Assembly (NCBI GenBank): GCA_050084515.1
Contig: CM114271.1
Location: 38,440,001 to 38,504,000, forward strand
DNA: 64,000 bases
Direction of reading: 5' to 3'
Source of the DNA: Blasia pusilla
Lineage: Eukaryota; Marchantiophyta; Marchantiopsida; Blasiales
Each line of letters opens with the position of its first letter. The stretch's first letter is position 1. A program made the translations under genes and the position numbers. The notes under the pieces are model-generated. The model was not told the DNA's origin, searched no databases, and saw only the letters and a program-made list of their open reading frames with translations. Shown piece after piece: positions 46,115 to 58,139 of the stretch.

Positions 46115-48115
46115 TTCTAATTACTTAGTGTTGAGTTGAAGTAATTAACGTATCGATTTCTTTGGTCTTCCATTATGTCTAGCTTATTTATAGGATTTTT
46201 TAAATGATTTTTTCTTTTGCAAGGGAAGTAGATATTGATGTGGGTAATTTCCACCAAAACCAATGAAGTTTTTCTTCATACTGAACGAGAAATTTCTTAA
46301 GTTGCAATGAAGTAATTATGAATCAAGTGATAAGCTTGACTACTATTAGTAACAAACCACGATATTTTTTAGAAGAGAAACGTTCCACTATTTGTGGGTA
46401 AGAATCTATAAATCTATTGTAGTCCTCATCATGGTTGTCGCAATTAGATTTTTAAAGGACTACACCACAATGACCACATTTACATATTATCTTCTTCCTA
46501 TAAAACAATCACATGGAAATAGTAATAATCACATTCAATACTCATTAAGTCTATAAGAAGGGAATCCCGCCTCTAGCAAGTATTTCTATTTAAGTAAAAT
46601 CTTGCCAAAGGAATACAATTATTGTCATACATCAAAGATCCTCTCAAATTAGAACTCTATGTTTAACTAGTTTGTGTGAGAAGGTAAGTTCATTTGGGAT
46701 CCTTTCTTAGTGAGCCCTCCACATCTTATTTCTCACTATATTGTCTGTCTCTTTGATACAAACTATATTTCATAGTCTATTTTACGAGATTCTTTTGGAT
46801 CCTTCTTAGCCTTCAATTCTAGTGCCTCTTCTATACAAATGTCACGTGATAGTCTTCTATTAAAGATCCCTCTAGATCATGCTTGGCCCCTAATTCCTAT
46901 CTTTCTTCTACGTTACGCATACCCGATGGCCAGCAATACTCAACCCTTGAGATCCTTATAAATTTCACCATTACCAAAGTCTCTTTAATATATGGCACAG
47001 TTTGTGGTCATGGTTCTCTAGAATATATATATATCCCTCTAGATCTTTCCTAACCATCATCCTCAATGTTTTTTTTACGTGGATCTTATTTGATGATTAA
47101 CTTTAATATATATCCTCTAAATTCCTTACCTCCACTACATTTGATGTCCCTTCCATAGAGGATCCGGTCTCTTGGTTCTAAACCTTGATCATATTACTTT
47201 ATCAACATTCATTCTTGTATACTTTGTATACAATGTTTTTTATAACCTTCACGATTTCTTTGTCCATATCCTATATATTTTCTCATTGTTGTAACCTCTA
47301 CTTTAGCTTAAGTCATATCCTTCCACTTTTCATTCATATGTTAGCTTCATTTTAGTAGAATATAAAATTGCTTATAGGATTCTCTCCTCATATTTTGTCT
47401 CAAATTCCTTCCTATCTTGTTTGCACTTAATGATTCTCCCACATAAAAGTTCTCACGTTAGTTGGCCTCTTTTGACACTTAGTAAATATTTAGTGAGCTT
47501 CTTGGTCCCAATAATTTTGACGTAGAAGATGGTTTCTAAGCTTCAAGACGAGCTATATTGCTTATTTCTTTAGGAGATGTGGGACTCTCCTCCATATTTG
47601 CAACAAAACCATAAACTATTTTTGGGAGTTGGCCTTTGGTTGCTTATATCATGATTCCAAGGATATTCACCCATATATTTTGATGGATGATGTGGCCTAC
47701 TTTTAGGAGGGAAATCTATTATTCCAATAAAAGTTGACATAATTTAGCCTTTCCATCTATATCGTATACATTTCTTGTGTGAATACATGCGCTATGACTT
47801 AGCTTGCTACAAATCTTCTTATTGCTCCATTTCATCTTTTATGAAGCATGTTCTTGACAAGATTACCATGATGCCTTGGAATACCTCATCTTTATCTTTT
47901 GGGTGGACCTAATTGTGTATGTGGGGAGCCGAGTGAAGCAAAATATATCCATATTCTTTGATGTGCGTATAATGGAGAGCAAACCAAGAGAGATGATGTG
48001 ATTACAAAGGAATAAACCTCAATGCCTCATGCTACATTTTACATTTTTGGTAAGTATATGTCCCATTATGAAGATATACTTGATAAAAAAATACACCTAG
48101 TTATGACTCGAGGTG
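46115..48115. other. No gene recognised; AT-rich
   Basis: AT-rich and stop-dense on both strands, with no ORF above about 60 codons. Parts may be eroded retrotransposon flanking the RT relic. Confidence 0.5.
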
Positions 48116-48119
48116 ATTT

Positions 48120-49008
48120 TCTTCTATTGGGTGATGTAGTGATTTTCAATCATATACGATTTGATCGGTATCTTGAGCCATAAATATATAGCATTTAGTG
48201 GCCAATGAAACATTAAGAATGAAGGAATTAAGTTAATATGTAGTAAGAGATTCTTGTCACGACCCTCAAAGCTGAGCGTGCGACGATGTGGAACATTAGA
48301 ACTCGAGTAGGCTCAGACTCGCATGGAAGCACGTTTGAGACTCTAGAATGAGACATGAGTTGCAAGCGAGATGCGAGCCTTGCAGGGCGTCTCAAATGAT
48401 GATGGTCGTGACCTATTACAACAAGATCAAATATTAAGTAGTTCTTGAGAGAAGCTCAAGTGCAAGTCCCACTTGATGGATGGAGAGGTTGTCTTCAAGA
48501 TGTGGACATCAAGCCAAGTCGAGGGGGATTTATTATGGATATGAATCTTGAATCTTGATACGTGACTCAGATATTGGATCATGGCTAGAGAATCATCCAC
48601 TTGGCAACTTGGACCACCAGGTGCGCTAACACTAGTTTAGGTTCTTGGACTATTAAGGAAGTGTGTCCCAAATCTTGAAGGAATTTCTTGTGTTTGGGAA
48701 TGAAGGGTTAGGTTGGTATCTGAACGCGCTTAGGTCTGTTGAGATTGAAGGATACCTTGAGTCCAAGATTTCGAAGAGGCAAGACTAGTTGACCCAAATA
48801 GCAAATAATGTGAGTATGTTTGGATGGAGATCAATAAGGAGAGTGTGACCTACTGAATGTACGCTTCTAAAATACATGAGGTCAAATTCCAAGAGGAATG
48901 GGCGTACTAAAAATTTTGTCTATTGGGTGATGTAGTGATTTCCAATCATACACGTTTAAATTGGTATCTTGAGCTATAAGTAAATAACATTTAGCCCCCA
49001 AGAAATTC
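48120..49008. mobile_element. Solo-LTR-like block between diverged direct repeats
   Basis: The central block (48256-48875) starts TTGTCACGACCCTCA and shares start, end and internal blocks with the LTR candidate at 16479-17470, but is about 370 bases shorter. It is flanked by direct repeats of about 85 bases, 48120-48205 and 48918-49005 (TCTATTGGGTGATGTAGTGA in both), about 80% alike by eye. A solo LTR is normally flanked by only 5 bp, so the long repeats may be an older duplication into which the LTR landed, or one edge of a larger duplication. Confidence 0.5.
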
Positions 49009-49009
49009 A

Positions 49010-50495
49010 CCCAACCTATCAAAATGACACAACATCCTCCATGTTCATCTTGTGACTGTTTGATTTTGATATGGTTCATTGGTTTTGCCCAATTTTCTTT
49101 GTGTTAGCTATCTGCCAAGAGTGCCCTTCATGTGTAGAGTCTATTGCAATAGCCTTCCTTCTTGTGTAGAGCCTACTTTGTGGCTGCTCTTTTATTTTTG
49201 CTCTTTGTTACTTGCTTCATACAAAGTTGCTCATCTTTGGTGATGTCCAATTATTGTACATGATTATGATTACTGCCTTGCAATTTCCTTGTGGGATCAT
49301 AGAATTTCTTTGTTCAAAGTTTTGTGTACGATGCGAGATCTAACAAGTTAGTTCAAGTTTTTTTAGATCAAATTCTTGGTTGATTTGTGCTCTTCCTTCT
49401 CTTCTCATTTCATTCCATGTATTTGAAGCTCTTTGCTTTATCCTACGAATTATTTTCAGAACTTTGTATATTAATTTCTCTCCAAATGGTGTTACTATAT
49501 CTAATTCTCTCAATAAACCATGACATTATTAAAATCATTCTATCATACAAACATTCATGATCAATCTAGAATATCCAGCGTAAACCTCTATATTTTTTAC
49601 TTACTTTCCTTCTGAATCTCTATATTCTTGCACTTTCACATTAGATCTTGAACCTCCATCAACAATATTCACTTCACTACATACATTTCTCAAGGTTTCC
49701 CTATTTTTCTTATTCCAACTATATTGTACAACTTACAATATCTATCCCCAATTCAATTTGTATTATCTTGGCCGCATATTAGTTATTAATAGTGTTTATC
49801 AATGGTATTATTATATGCATAAGCATTGATGTTGATACATTGATCCAAAGTAGTTGGCGACAACTCATCCTTTTGTCCATTCATATGCAAGCAACCATTA
49901 GACTTCATGTCATATTTGTTTCAAGTGTTGTATTGTATTGATCTTTGATATCATTTTCTTATTTTCCATTTGGCATGTTATTGTTTTCTTTTTGTATTTT
50001 GGATCTTTTTCCTCTCTTAATAAGTTTTTAATTTTATTTTTTCCCTATGTTTATTTGCCTGATGAATTGGATTTCTATATTAGCCTCAAAAGATCTCCCT
50101 TTCTTTTATAAAACAAACCTCATAAGAGGACACATAAAATCAACAACATCCCAAGAGGAGAAGGATATTAGGTTGCATCAAAGAAATGCCAAAATAATCT
50201 AATTCTTTGTGAGAAGCTCTTAAAATCGATAAAGACCTTTTATAATCAATTGATTGAAATGGGGTATAATTTTAATTATTCTTTGGATAATATATCTCTC
50301 TCCTCCATATAGGCCAGGTGATCCATCAAGATAATTGTATCTCCTTAGATAAACTTAAAATGATGATGGGAAAAATACCCCAACTCCCCAAAAACATTTG
50401 TAATGTATTCGTGATTGTGGAGGAAATCCCCTTACCTCCAAAAGAAATAAGAAACACGATGTTCTCCAAGAAGCTAGGACTTCTTAGAGCAAGCA
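49010..50495. other. No gene recognised; AT-rich
   Basis: No ORF with a recognisable motif; T-rich plus strand. Nothing supported. Confidence 0.5.
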
Positions 50496-50499
50496 AATA

Positions 50500-51460
50500 G
50501 AAGTTTTTTTTAGAAGAAAGTGGAATTCATATGATGACTTGAATCAGGAAAAGGAAATATTGATTTAAAAAAAAAATCATGGAAAGTCAAGATCTAAGTC
50601 GTTCATGTAATATCTTGTGGTATTTTTATTATATTCACAAAGTTTGAGTCATATCCAACAACCACTTAAAAACTAGAGTTCAACCCTACCTTAAAAAATG
50701 GACCCTAGAGTGAATCGATTATTACTTGTTTTTCTTCTCTTCCAAGTTGCTTCCTTGCCCCTTCAATCCCTTAAAGTGCTCCAAAATTTATGAAACGTTG
50801 TGATAATATATGGGAGGCATACATGGAATCAATAGGAGGATTTCTATAAGAAAATGAAAATCATATGTTGTATTTAAAGTGAAAAAAGGAATATATGAAT
50901 TTTTTTCTTAAAAATTATATAGGAAAATCAAGATTTAAGGTATTCATAAACTTCCTTATACTATGTTTTGAACATCCTCAAAATTTTAGTCCCAACCATC
51001 GGCCACTTGAAAACTAAGGTTCAATCCTATATGAAAAAAATGGAGTTTGGAGTGAATTGCTTCCTTGCCACTTCAACCTCCCAAAAAGTGATTATAAATT
51101 CATAAAACTTTGTGACAACATGTGTGGAGACACGTGGAGTCTTAGGAGGATCTCTACAAGAAAGTGGAATTCATATGTTGGATTCAAAATGCAATAAAGG
51201 AAAGATTGAACTTTCACTTTTATTTTGAAAAGAATTTTGGAAATTAAGATCTAAATCTTTCATAAAATGTCTTATGTTGTTTTTCTTACGTCCACAAAGT
51301 ATCATCCCATTAGACGAGACTTAAAAAATCTGTTTTAATCCTAAGTGGAAAAGTGGAGTGTGGAGTGAATCGGTCATATACGTCTTCCCCTTCTTCACCA
51401 AGTTGCTTGCTTGCCCCTCCAACCTCTCCAAAAGTAATATCTTTTGCTAACACTACCTAC
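50500..51460. repeat. Degenerate tandem array, about 320-340-bp period, about three copies
   Basis: GGAAAGTCAAGATCTAAG at 50581, GGAAAATCAAGATTTAAG at 50922 and GGAAATTAAGATCTAAAT at 51239 mark successive units (341 and 317 bases apart). Shared internal blocks include CCACAAAGT, GTTCAATCCTA, GGAGTGAAT, CAAGTTGCTTCCTTGCCCC and AGAAAGTGGAATTCATATG. No obvious relation to the 170-bp or 180-bp arrays. Confidence 0.7.
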
Positions 51461-51544
51461 GACCCTTGAGCTCGTATTGTGGCAGTAGAAGGAATTCAGA
51501 ATTATTCCTCCGAGTCTAGTGTACCATAAAGGGATTCTCCACCA

Positions 51545-51722
51545 CAATCTTTGATGTTCGATTCTCAACATCTACTTCTCTTAGTACCATTAATTTGATT
51601 GACCTTCTTATATGAGAAGAATCCTAGATTGATGGTTCCGACTTAGACGTCAAAGGAGTCATAATAATATGACATAGGTGGTTTGTGGAGTAGCGTTACT
51701 AGGATTATCTATCCCTATTTTG
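51545..51722. repeat. Dispersed repeat (copy 1 of 2), LTR-like
   Basis: GATTCTCAACATCTACTTCTC through TAGATTGATGGTTC to GTTACTAGGATTATCT recurs at 57255-57405 in the same orientation, about 5.7 kb away. The pair could be LTR remnants of one element, or two independent insertions. Confidence 0.65.
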
Positions 51723-51724
51723 AA

Positions 51725-52435
51725 AACCCTAGCTTCTCGACTAGTCAAATAGCCGAGAGCCGCAAGGGCAGCGTATTCTCGTATTTCAAGTTATCTCCAT
51801 GTTTAGGTTCCATCAAAGCTCTTTTGTGAGCGTACGGACGGAGTAGGCCACTTTGTATCTCAAAGATATGTAAAATATTTCACTGATTTCATCACATTTT
51901 ATTTTTTCACATTTGAATGTTGAAAGAGTGGACTTGGTAAATGAGCCTGATGATAATGAGGTACTTATACCTTTTGTTCAAAAATTTAAACCTATCAATA
52001 ATGTCATGAATAGTTCATAATTCTCCTCCAATCATGAAACAATTACAATAGGAAATCTTTGCCAATCCACCCAACTTAGAACTCTTGAGCCACCCAATTA
52101 CCGCTTACATCCAAGTCCATCGGATCCAACCATAGACCTAGAGGAGTGGTGTGATTCGTGATGTTAGTTAAACAGATCAGTAAATAATTGTTGCAAACTC
52201 GTTTTGTAAAGAGTATTGTAAGAATGTAATTTTTTAGACATTCCTTTTTGAACTATTCTCGATAATAAAGCAATATTTTACATTGAAGCTTAAATCGAAA
52301 AGTACCATTTTGAGGAGATAATTCAAAGATTTTGTTGCACTTTTAGTTTCCAAAATATTTTTTAGGGAAGTTATCATCACTTTCCAAAATACCAAGAGAG
52401 AGAAAGTTTGAGATGAAGATATAATTTGTGGAAAA
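51725..52435. other. No gene recognised
   Basis: AT-rich, with no supported ORF apart from a 97-codon minus ORF at 52234-52527 without a motif, which partly overlaps the satellite start. Confidence 0.45.
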
Positions 52436-52439
52436 AAGA

Positions 52440-55065
52440 TGAAGAAGATTATAAATGGACACACCCTCTTTCCTTCCAAGGTTTTATCACGTGGGTCCAA
52501 AATCCACTTATCCACCTTCCATTTCATTGAAATCTTGCAAGAAGCTTATATACACTTGGATGATGAAGTGGCCCAAATTCAGGATCAAGATCACAAACTC
52601 GAACAAGGTGAATAATAGATAGATATCTTTCCTTCAAAGGAATAATCGTGTTGGTAAAAAAACACTTATCTATCTCTTCTCTTTTGGTCATAAATCAAAT
52701 TTCATTGAAATTTTACAAGAAGCTTAGTTACACTTGGATGATCAAGTGTCATAAATTTTAGGTCAATATTACATACTTCAATAAGATGAAATAGAAGGTT
52801 TAATTTCGTGGGTCCAAAAACCACTTATCCAATTTTTGGTATTTGTTCACAACTCCATTTTCACTAAAATTTGGTGAGAAGCAAACATACACTTGAGGGA
52901 CCAAGTGTCCCAAAATTCAAATCAAGATCATATATTTGAACAAGATAAAAATGGATAGACCCTTTTTCATTAAAAGGTTAATTAAATCGTGCGGGTCAAA
53001 AAACAATTATCTATGTATGGCCTTCGAGTCAAAATTCCATCTCTATTGAAAGTTTTCAAGAAGCTTAGATATACTTATGTGACCAAGTTTCTCAAATTTC
53101 AGATCAAGATCATCACCTATTTGAAAAATATGAAAAGTGGATAGACCCTTTTTTCATTAGATTGTTAAATTGCAAAGGTCGAAAAACACTTATCTACTTT
53201 TGGGCTTCTGGTCAGTACTTCATGAAGTGTGAAAATTTTCAGATGAATATCATATAATTGATTAAGAAAAAACATGGATAGACGTTCATTTCTTATAATA
53301 TTTAATTCACACGATTTAAAAACAGTTGTCCATTTATTGGGTTTTGGTAAATGGAATTATGACTTCATTTTCATGGATAAGTGACTTTGCATGACATGAA
53401 GTTTTGATTAAAAAATAAGGTGGCGGGAATTTCACATGATTTTTGACTTATAAGAACTCAATGAGAAATGGACACACCCTCCAATGCTAAAAGGTTCAAT
53501 CATTTAGGTTCCAAAAAAATGTATATCTTTTTGGGCTTTTGGTCATAATTCCATTTTTATCAAAACTTTGCATGACACCTACATACACTTAAAGGATCAA
53601 AGTGTCCAAAAATTCAGATCAAGATGAATTCATTGACCAAGATGGAAAAAAGAAAGACCTTTTGCTAGTGTCCCAAATATTAGGTCAAGATGAAATTCTT
53701 GAACAAGACGGAAAATTGAAAGACCCTCTTTTAATTTGCTAGAAGATATAATTGCACGGGTCCAAAATCCATCTAAATATTTTTGGGCTTTTGGCCCCAA
53801 CTCCATTTTCCTTGAAATTTTGCAAGAATTCTATATGCACCTTAAGCATCCAGTGTCCCAAATTTTATGTCAACATGAAATCCTTGAACTAGATGGCCAC
53901 AATCCTATTTTCCTTGAAACTTTGCAAGACGTCTAGCTATTCCTTAAGCATCAAGTCTCCAAAATTTCATTGCAAGAGGAATTCCTTGAACAAGATGGAA
54001 AATGGAAAGAATTGCTTTCGCTAGAGGATCTAATCGCGCGAGTCTAAGAACCACTTAAATATATTTGGGTTTTTGGTCAGGACTCTTTTTTCCGTGAAAA
54101 TTTCCAAGAATCCTAAATATACCTTGAGGATCAATTATACCAAAATTCAGGTCAAGATGAAATCCTTAAATAAGTTGAAAAATGGAAAGATCTTCTTTAG
54201 CTAGAAGGTATAATCAAGCCGGTTAAAAAACCATCAAAATATTTTTGGGTTTTTTTTCAAAACTCTTTGTTTTTAAAATTTTTTAAGAATCTTTCATACA
54301 ATGTGAGGATCAAGTGTCCCAAATTTCACGTCAAGATGAAATCCTTGAAAAAGATGAAAAATAGAAAGACCTTCTTTTGCAAGAAGGTCGGATCGCAGGG
54401 GTCCAAAAACCACCTGCATATTTTTGGGCTTTTGGACATATTTCTTATTTCCGTGAGAATTTGTAGGAAGTCTACATACAACTTAAGCATCAAGTGTCCA
54501 AAATTTCAGGTCAAGATGAAATCTTTGAACAAGATGGAAAATAGAAAGACTATATTTTGTTAGAAGGTTTAATTGCACGGGTCTATTAACCACCTATATA
54601 TTTTTGGGCTTTTGGTCACAATTCTATATTCCTTAAAACTTTGCAATTATCTTTGATATCCAATAAGTATCAAGCGTCCCAACTTTTGGTTTAGGATAAA
54701 ATACTTGGAGAAGATGGAAATAAAAATACCCTCTTTTGCTGAGAAGGTTTAATTGCGCAAGTTAAAAAACCACATATCTATTTTTGGGCTTTTGGTCATA
54801 ACTCCATATTTCTTGAAACTTTGAAGATAGCTTTCATACAAATTAAGGGAAAAGTATTCCAAATTTCAAATTAGGATGAAATACTTAGTAGACGATAGAA
54901 AATAGAAGGATCTTATTTTGCTAGAAGATTTAATAATAATGGTCAAAAAACCACTATAAATTTTTTGGGATTTTAGTTACAACTCCATTTTTCAATGGAA
55001 ATTTACAAGTAGGTTAGATACATTTAGATTATCAAGTGGTTCAAATTTCACATATATATTACATA
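52440..55065. repeat. Tandem satellite, about 180-bp monomer, about 14 copies
   Basis: The marker GGGTCCAAAAACCAC followed by TTTTTGGGCTTTTGGTCA and AACTCCATTTT recurs at about 52494, 52667, 52810, 52995, 53178, 53318, 53510, 53758, 54040, 54220, 54398, 54578, 54758 and 54938. The last five intervals are 178-180 bases. Earlier ones vary from 140 to 280 because of deletions and a partial extra unit. Each monomer also holds TTTGCAAGAA, ATCAAGTGTCCCAAAATTTC, GGTCAAGATGAAAT and AGACCCTCTTTTGC-like blocks. This monomer length is typical of plant centromeric or pericentromeric satellites. Short ORFs inside (for example 54267-54563) are incidental. Confidence 0.88.
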
Positions 55066-55069
55066 GTTA

Positions 55070-56455
55070 CGTATGATGAATAATGGACACACTTGTCTAT
55101 TTATTATTTTTTGGGAAGAAATAACTTAAGACAATACGAGAGTGTGTCCATACAAGAAATCTTCCTCAAATTTTTGAAAAATAAATCAATTTGTAATGTT
55201 AAAATATTTTTGTTATTGGGATGTGGTTCAGAAAATATTTACATATTTTAAAAACAATCTAAAATTGAGGGGCATAATTAATTCTTACCCTATTTTTATG
55301 ATCTCTTTTCCTTTTTTTTCTTAACCTTTTGAGAATTCCTTTATTTAAAATTTCATATTTTCCATTAACTTTTAGTACTTTTCAAAGCTCTATTGTAGGC
55401 GCATACTTAATTTCTAACTCATGTTTATTATATTCTAACCTTATCAATTTCTTAATAAATTTTTAATCTTTCATGTCTAAAATATTGAAGAACAATTTTT
55501 TTTTCAAGTTTTCTTTAGTTAGAAGTCATATTATTAATCATCCCTATCAATATTGATTCACTAAATGTTTTTATTATTTTATGATATTGTTTTAGATAAA
55601 TTAATATTGACATGTAATTTGAACTAAGTATGCATTATGTAAGCTCCGAAATTAATCATTTTATTTCATAATATTTTCGGACATTTTAAGTATGAAAACC
55701 TTCCCCTCGTTCTACTTTTCAATTTAGTATAGGCCCATAAGGTAAATTTTAAAATAATACTTATATAAAATAATAAGTTTTTAAATAATAAATAATATAT
55801 CTTTATGAAATATAAATAAATAATATTCTTAATATGAAAGCATATTTAAGCTCTACTAGATACAATTCTAAATTTTTTTAATCAAGCAATCCTTTTCCTC
55901 ATTGTACTTTCCATTTTACCCAAGGATAATCCTAGAGAAAACTTAGGGACGTTTTATGAACTCACTTCATGGATAATTTTTTTTTTCTATATTTTTCTTG
56001 TGTTCGTTGTGTTTGAAACATCTTCCAATCTCTCTCAAAAAATCCAATGAGTTCCTCTTGCATTCGACGAGGCTAATGGTTTGTTTATGGATACCCCCTT
56101 CCATCCTTTGAGGAACATTTTGCCATAAGAAAGATGACAAATCAATTCGAGGCTCCTCAATTCATGATCATCCACCGATGGATTTTATGGATCTTCTAGA
56201 CAAGTTATCAAGTTGTGTTGAGGGCATCCTAAACTTCTAGTGGATGTTCATGAAGAAGAAGAAACAAAGAAGAAGTTTTCCGCCTCTCGATTTGGAGGCC
56301 TAGGGCAATTTTGTGAATAAGTTCTCCCTGAATATACATATCATTGAAGTGGATGAGCATCTATGTGCATTTCAGGTTTATAATTAGATTAGGGACTACG
56401 ATGTGCCAAACTGAAAGTGAGGTTGTCTTGCTCTTGGGATTTTTTGCGATACAAA
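55070..56455. other. No gene recognised; very AT-rich
   Basis: Strongly AT-rich to about 55950. The plus strand at 56230-56600 carries short coding-like runs (KKKFSASRFGGLGQF, then a 60-codon ORF at 56460-56642) that might be an eroded element, but no family could be named. Confidence 0.4.
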
Positions 56456-56973
56456 GCTAGTGCATTACTATCGGGCGCGCGAGAGGATATGCCAAAACGG
56501 TGATACAACCTTCATGATGAAGGTTGTCTACAAGTTGGACACCAATGTGATAGTACTATGGCCTTTTGAAGACAATATGGATGCCAATAAGAGACTTTAC
56601 ATGTGCCTTTCACATAGCAACCTTCTACGGCAATGCAGTTAGAACAAGTCATGCACTTCAACTAGTTGTATGGCATGAGGATCCCTCCTTCAGCTATGGC
56701 GATTGCCTTCATGCAATTAGGCATATCTTACTCTTGTATGCTCGGATTGAGAGGTGTTGGTGCCAACATCATTGAAGCATAGTTGGCGGCGTTTGGATCC
56801 ATTACATTATCCCATGCTGCACGTGGAGCATGTGGCCACAACTACTTGATAGGTTAAAATAAGATCATATCAATCTTCTTCACAAGATGACCCTCATGTA
56901 GAGTTGTCTCAAGTGTGAGTTCTCGCACGTTTCTCCTAACTCTCCATCGAAGCTCTTCATTCATTTCTTGTTG

Positions 56974-57184
56974 TTATCTTGGCATGATGGATTCATATGC
57001 CCTCCTCCATTGCTCCATATGGTCTGCCATTACTGCTCTTTCTCTTCTATGTAGCTTATCTCTAGCAATTGACTCATTCACGATCCTCTCCATCTCTCTT
57101 TTTAGTCTCTTGTGCTCCTTAGACAAATATTGGTGCTTTCCCTTCAAAATGTTGAATTCGGCTTCCAAATCAAAAGTGCGTTAA
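56974..57184 (-). other. Charged coiled-coil-like ORF fragment
   Basis: The minus strand reads EAEFNILKGKHQYLSKEHKR and then EMERIVNESIARDKLHRRER, rich in Lys, Glu and Arg with heptad-like Leu/Ile spacing, ending with a stop at 56974. No family is recognised. It may belong with the broken minus ORF at 57690-58135, but the dispersed repeat at 57255-57405 lies between them. Real coding origin is uncertain. Confidence 0.3.
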
Positions 57185-57254
57185 TTGGGCATTCTTCATT
57201 GAACTCTCCAAGTATGGTAGTTGAAAAATAATCTTGTTGTTGTCCAAAGTATGT

Positions 57255-57405
57255 TGGATTCTCAACATCCACTTCTCTCAACACCATTAATCTGATCGGC
57301 CCCCTTATATGAGGAGAAGTCTAGATTGATGGTTCCCACTTAGATGTCGGAGGAGTCATAGTAATATGACGTAGGTGGTTTATGGAGTAGGGTTACTAGG
57401 ATTAT
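57255..57405. repeat. Dispersed repeat (copy 2 of 2), LTR-like
   Basis: Matches 51545-51722 across about 150 bases in the same orientation. About 120 bases downstream is TATAAATATAAAC (57522-57534), a TATA-box-like sequence that could be an LTR promoter. Confidence 0.6.
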
Positions 57406-57689
57406 CTAACCCTATATTGCATCAGGATGGGAGGTACCCTAATGCGTCGCAGATATCTGCGGGCAAAGCCCTTGGTATGCCAAGACGACACGGGGGTCCG
57501 GGTTTAAGTTTTCTTCGTTCCTATAAATATAAACAAAGAAAAATAGATTCCTTGCTCTCCTCCATCTGGCGGAGAACATGATGGTTGATGTTGATGTCTT
57601 GGGTGTATGCCCATACTTGTAAAGTTTTTCAGAGTATAAAGTCTTAGTTATTTTTACTACACTAGTGGGTTATTTCATCTTATGTTCTT

Positions 57690-58135
57690 GATCTCTTATC
57701 TCTTTGTGAAGACCGGTCCTCCACATCAATGTAATAAACGTCCATGTCCTTCATCAACTCCACGACTTTGAGCTTGACAAATACCTTGGTCACTAACTTC
57801 CTCTTCTTTGGCAATATGTCATCATGATTTGCAAGGTCATTGAGTAAGGCCCAATCCTTCTACCATTCATGTTCTCCCACTTTCCTTGCAAAATCACCAA
57901 TTTTACGATCCGCCTTCTTGAGCCCCGACTTCTTGAACTCTCTTAAGAATATCAGGATCAACGATGCTATTCAAGTGTGCCTTCAATTTATCGTCGGTGA
58001 TAATTTGTGAGACCGTCTTCTTGTTCATCTTTGCCGCCGTTGGCTGACTCAGTACATCGTGGGGTTCTTCCCTCTTCCTTCAAACTCTGTGTCATGAGGA
58101 ATACGGTCTTCATGAGGCGGAAACTCCATCTTCTA
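57690..58135 (-). pseudogene. Broken unidentified ORF, Lys-rich
   Basis: From an ATG at about 58130 the minus strand reads MEFPPHEDRIPHDTEFEGRG. After a frame change it gives KMNKKTVSQIITDDKLKAHL and VDPDILKRV, and after another KKADRKIGDFARKVGEHEW, a TAG, and DWALLNDLANHDDILPKKRK. The codon pattern stays protein-like over about 440 bases with only two frameshifts and two stops. This looks like a fairly recently broken gene or element ORF. Family not recognised. Confidence 0.4.
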
Positions 58136-58139
58136 TTTG

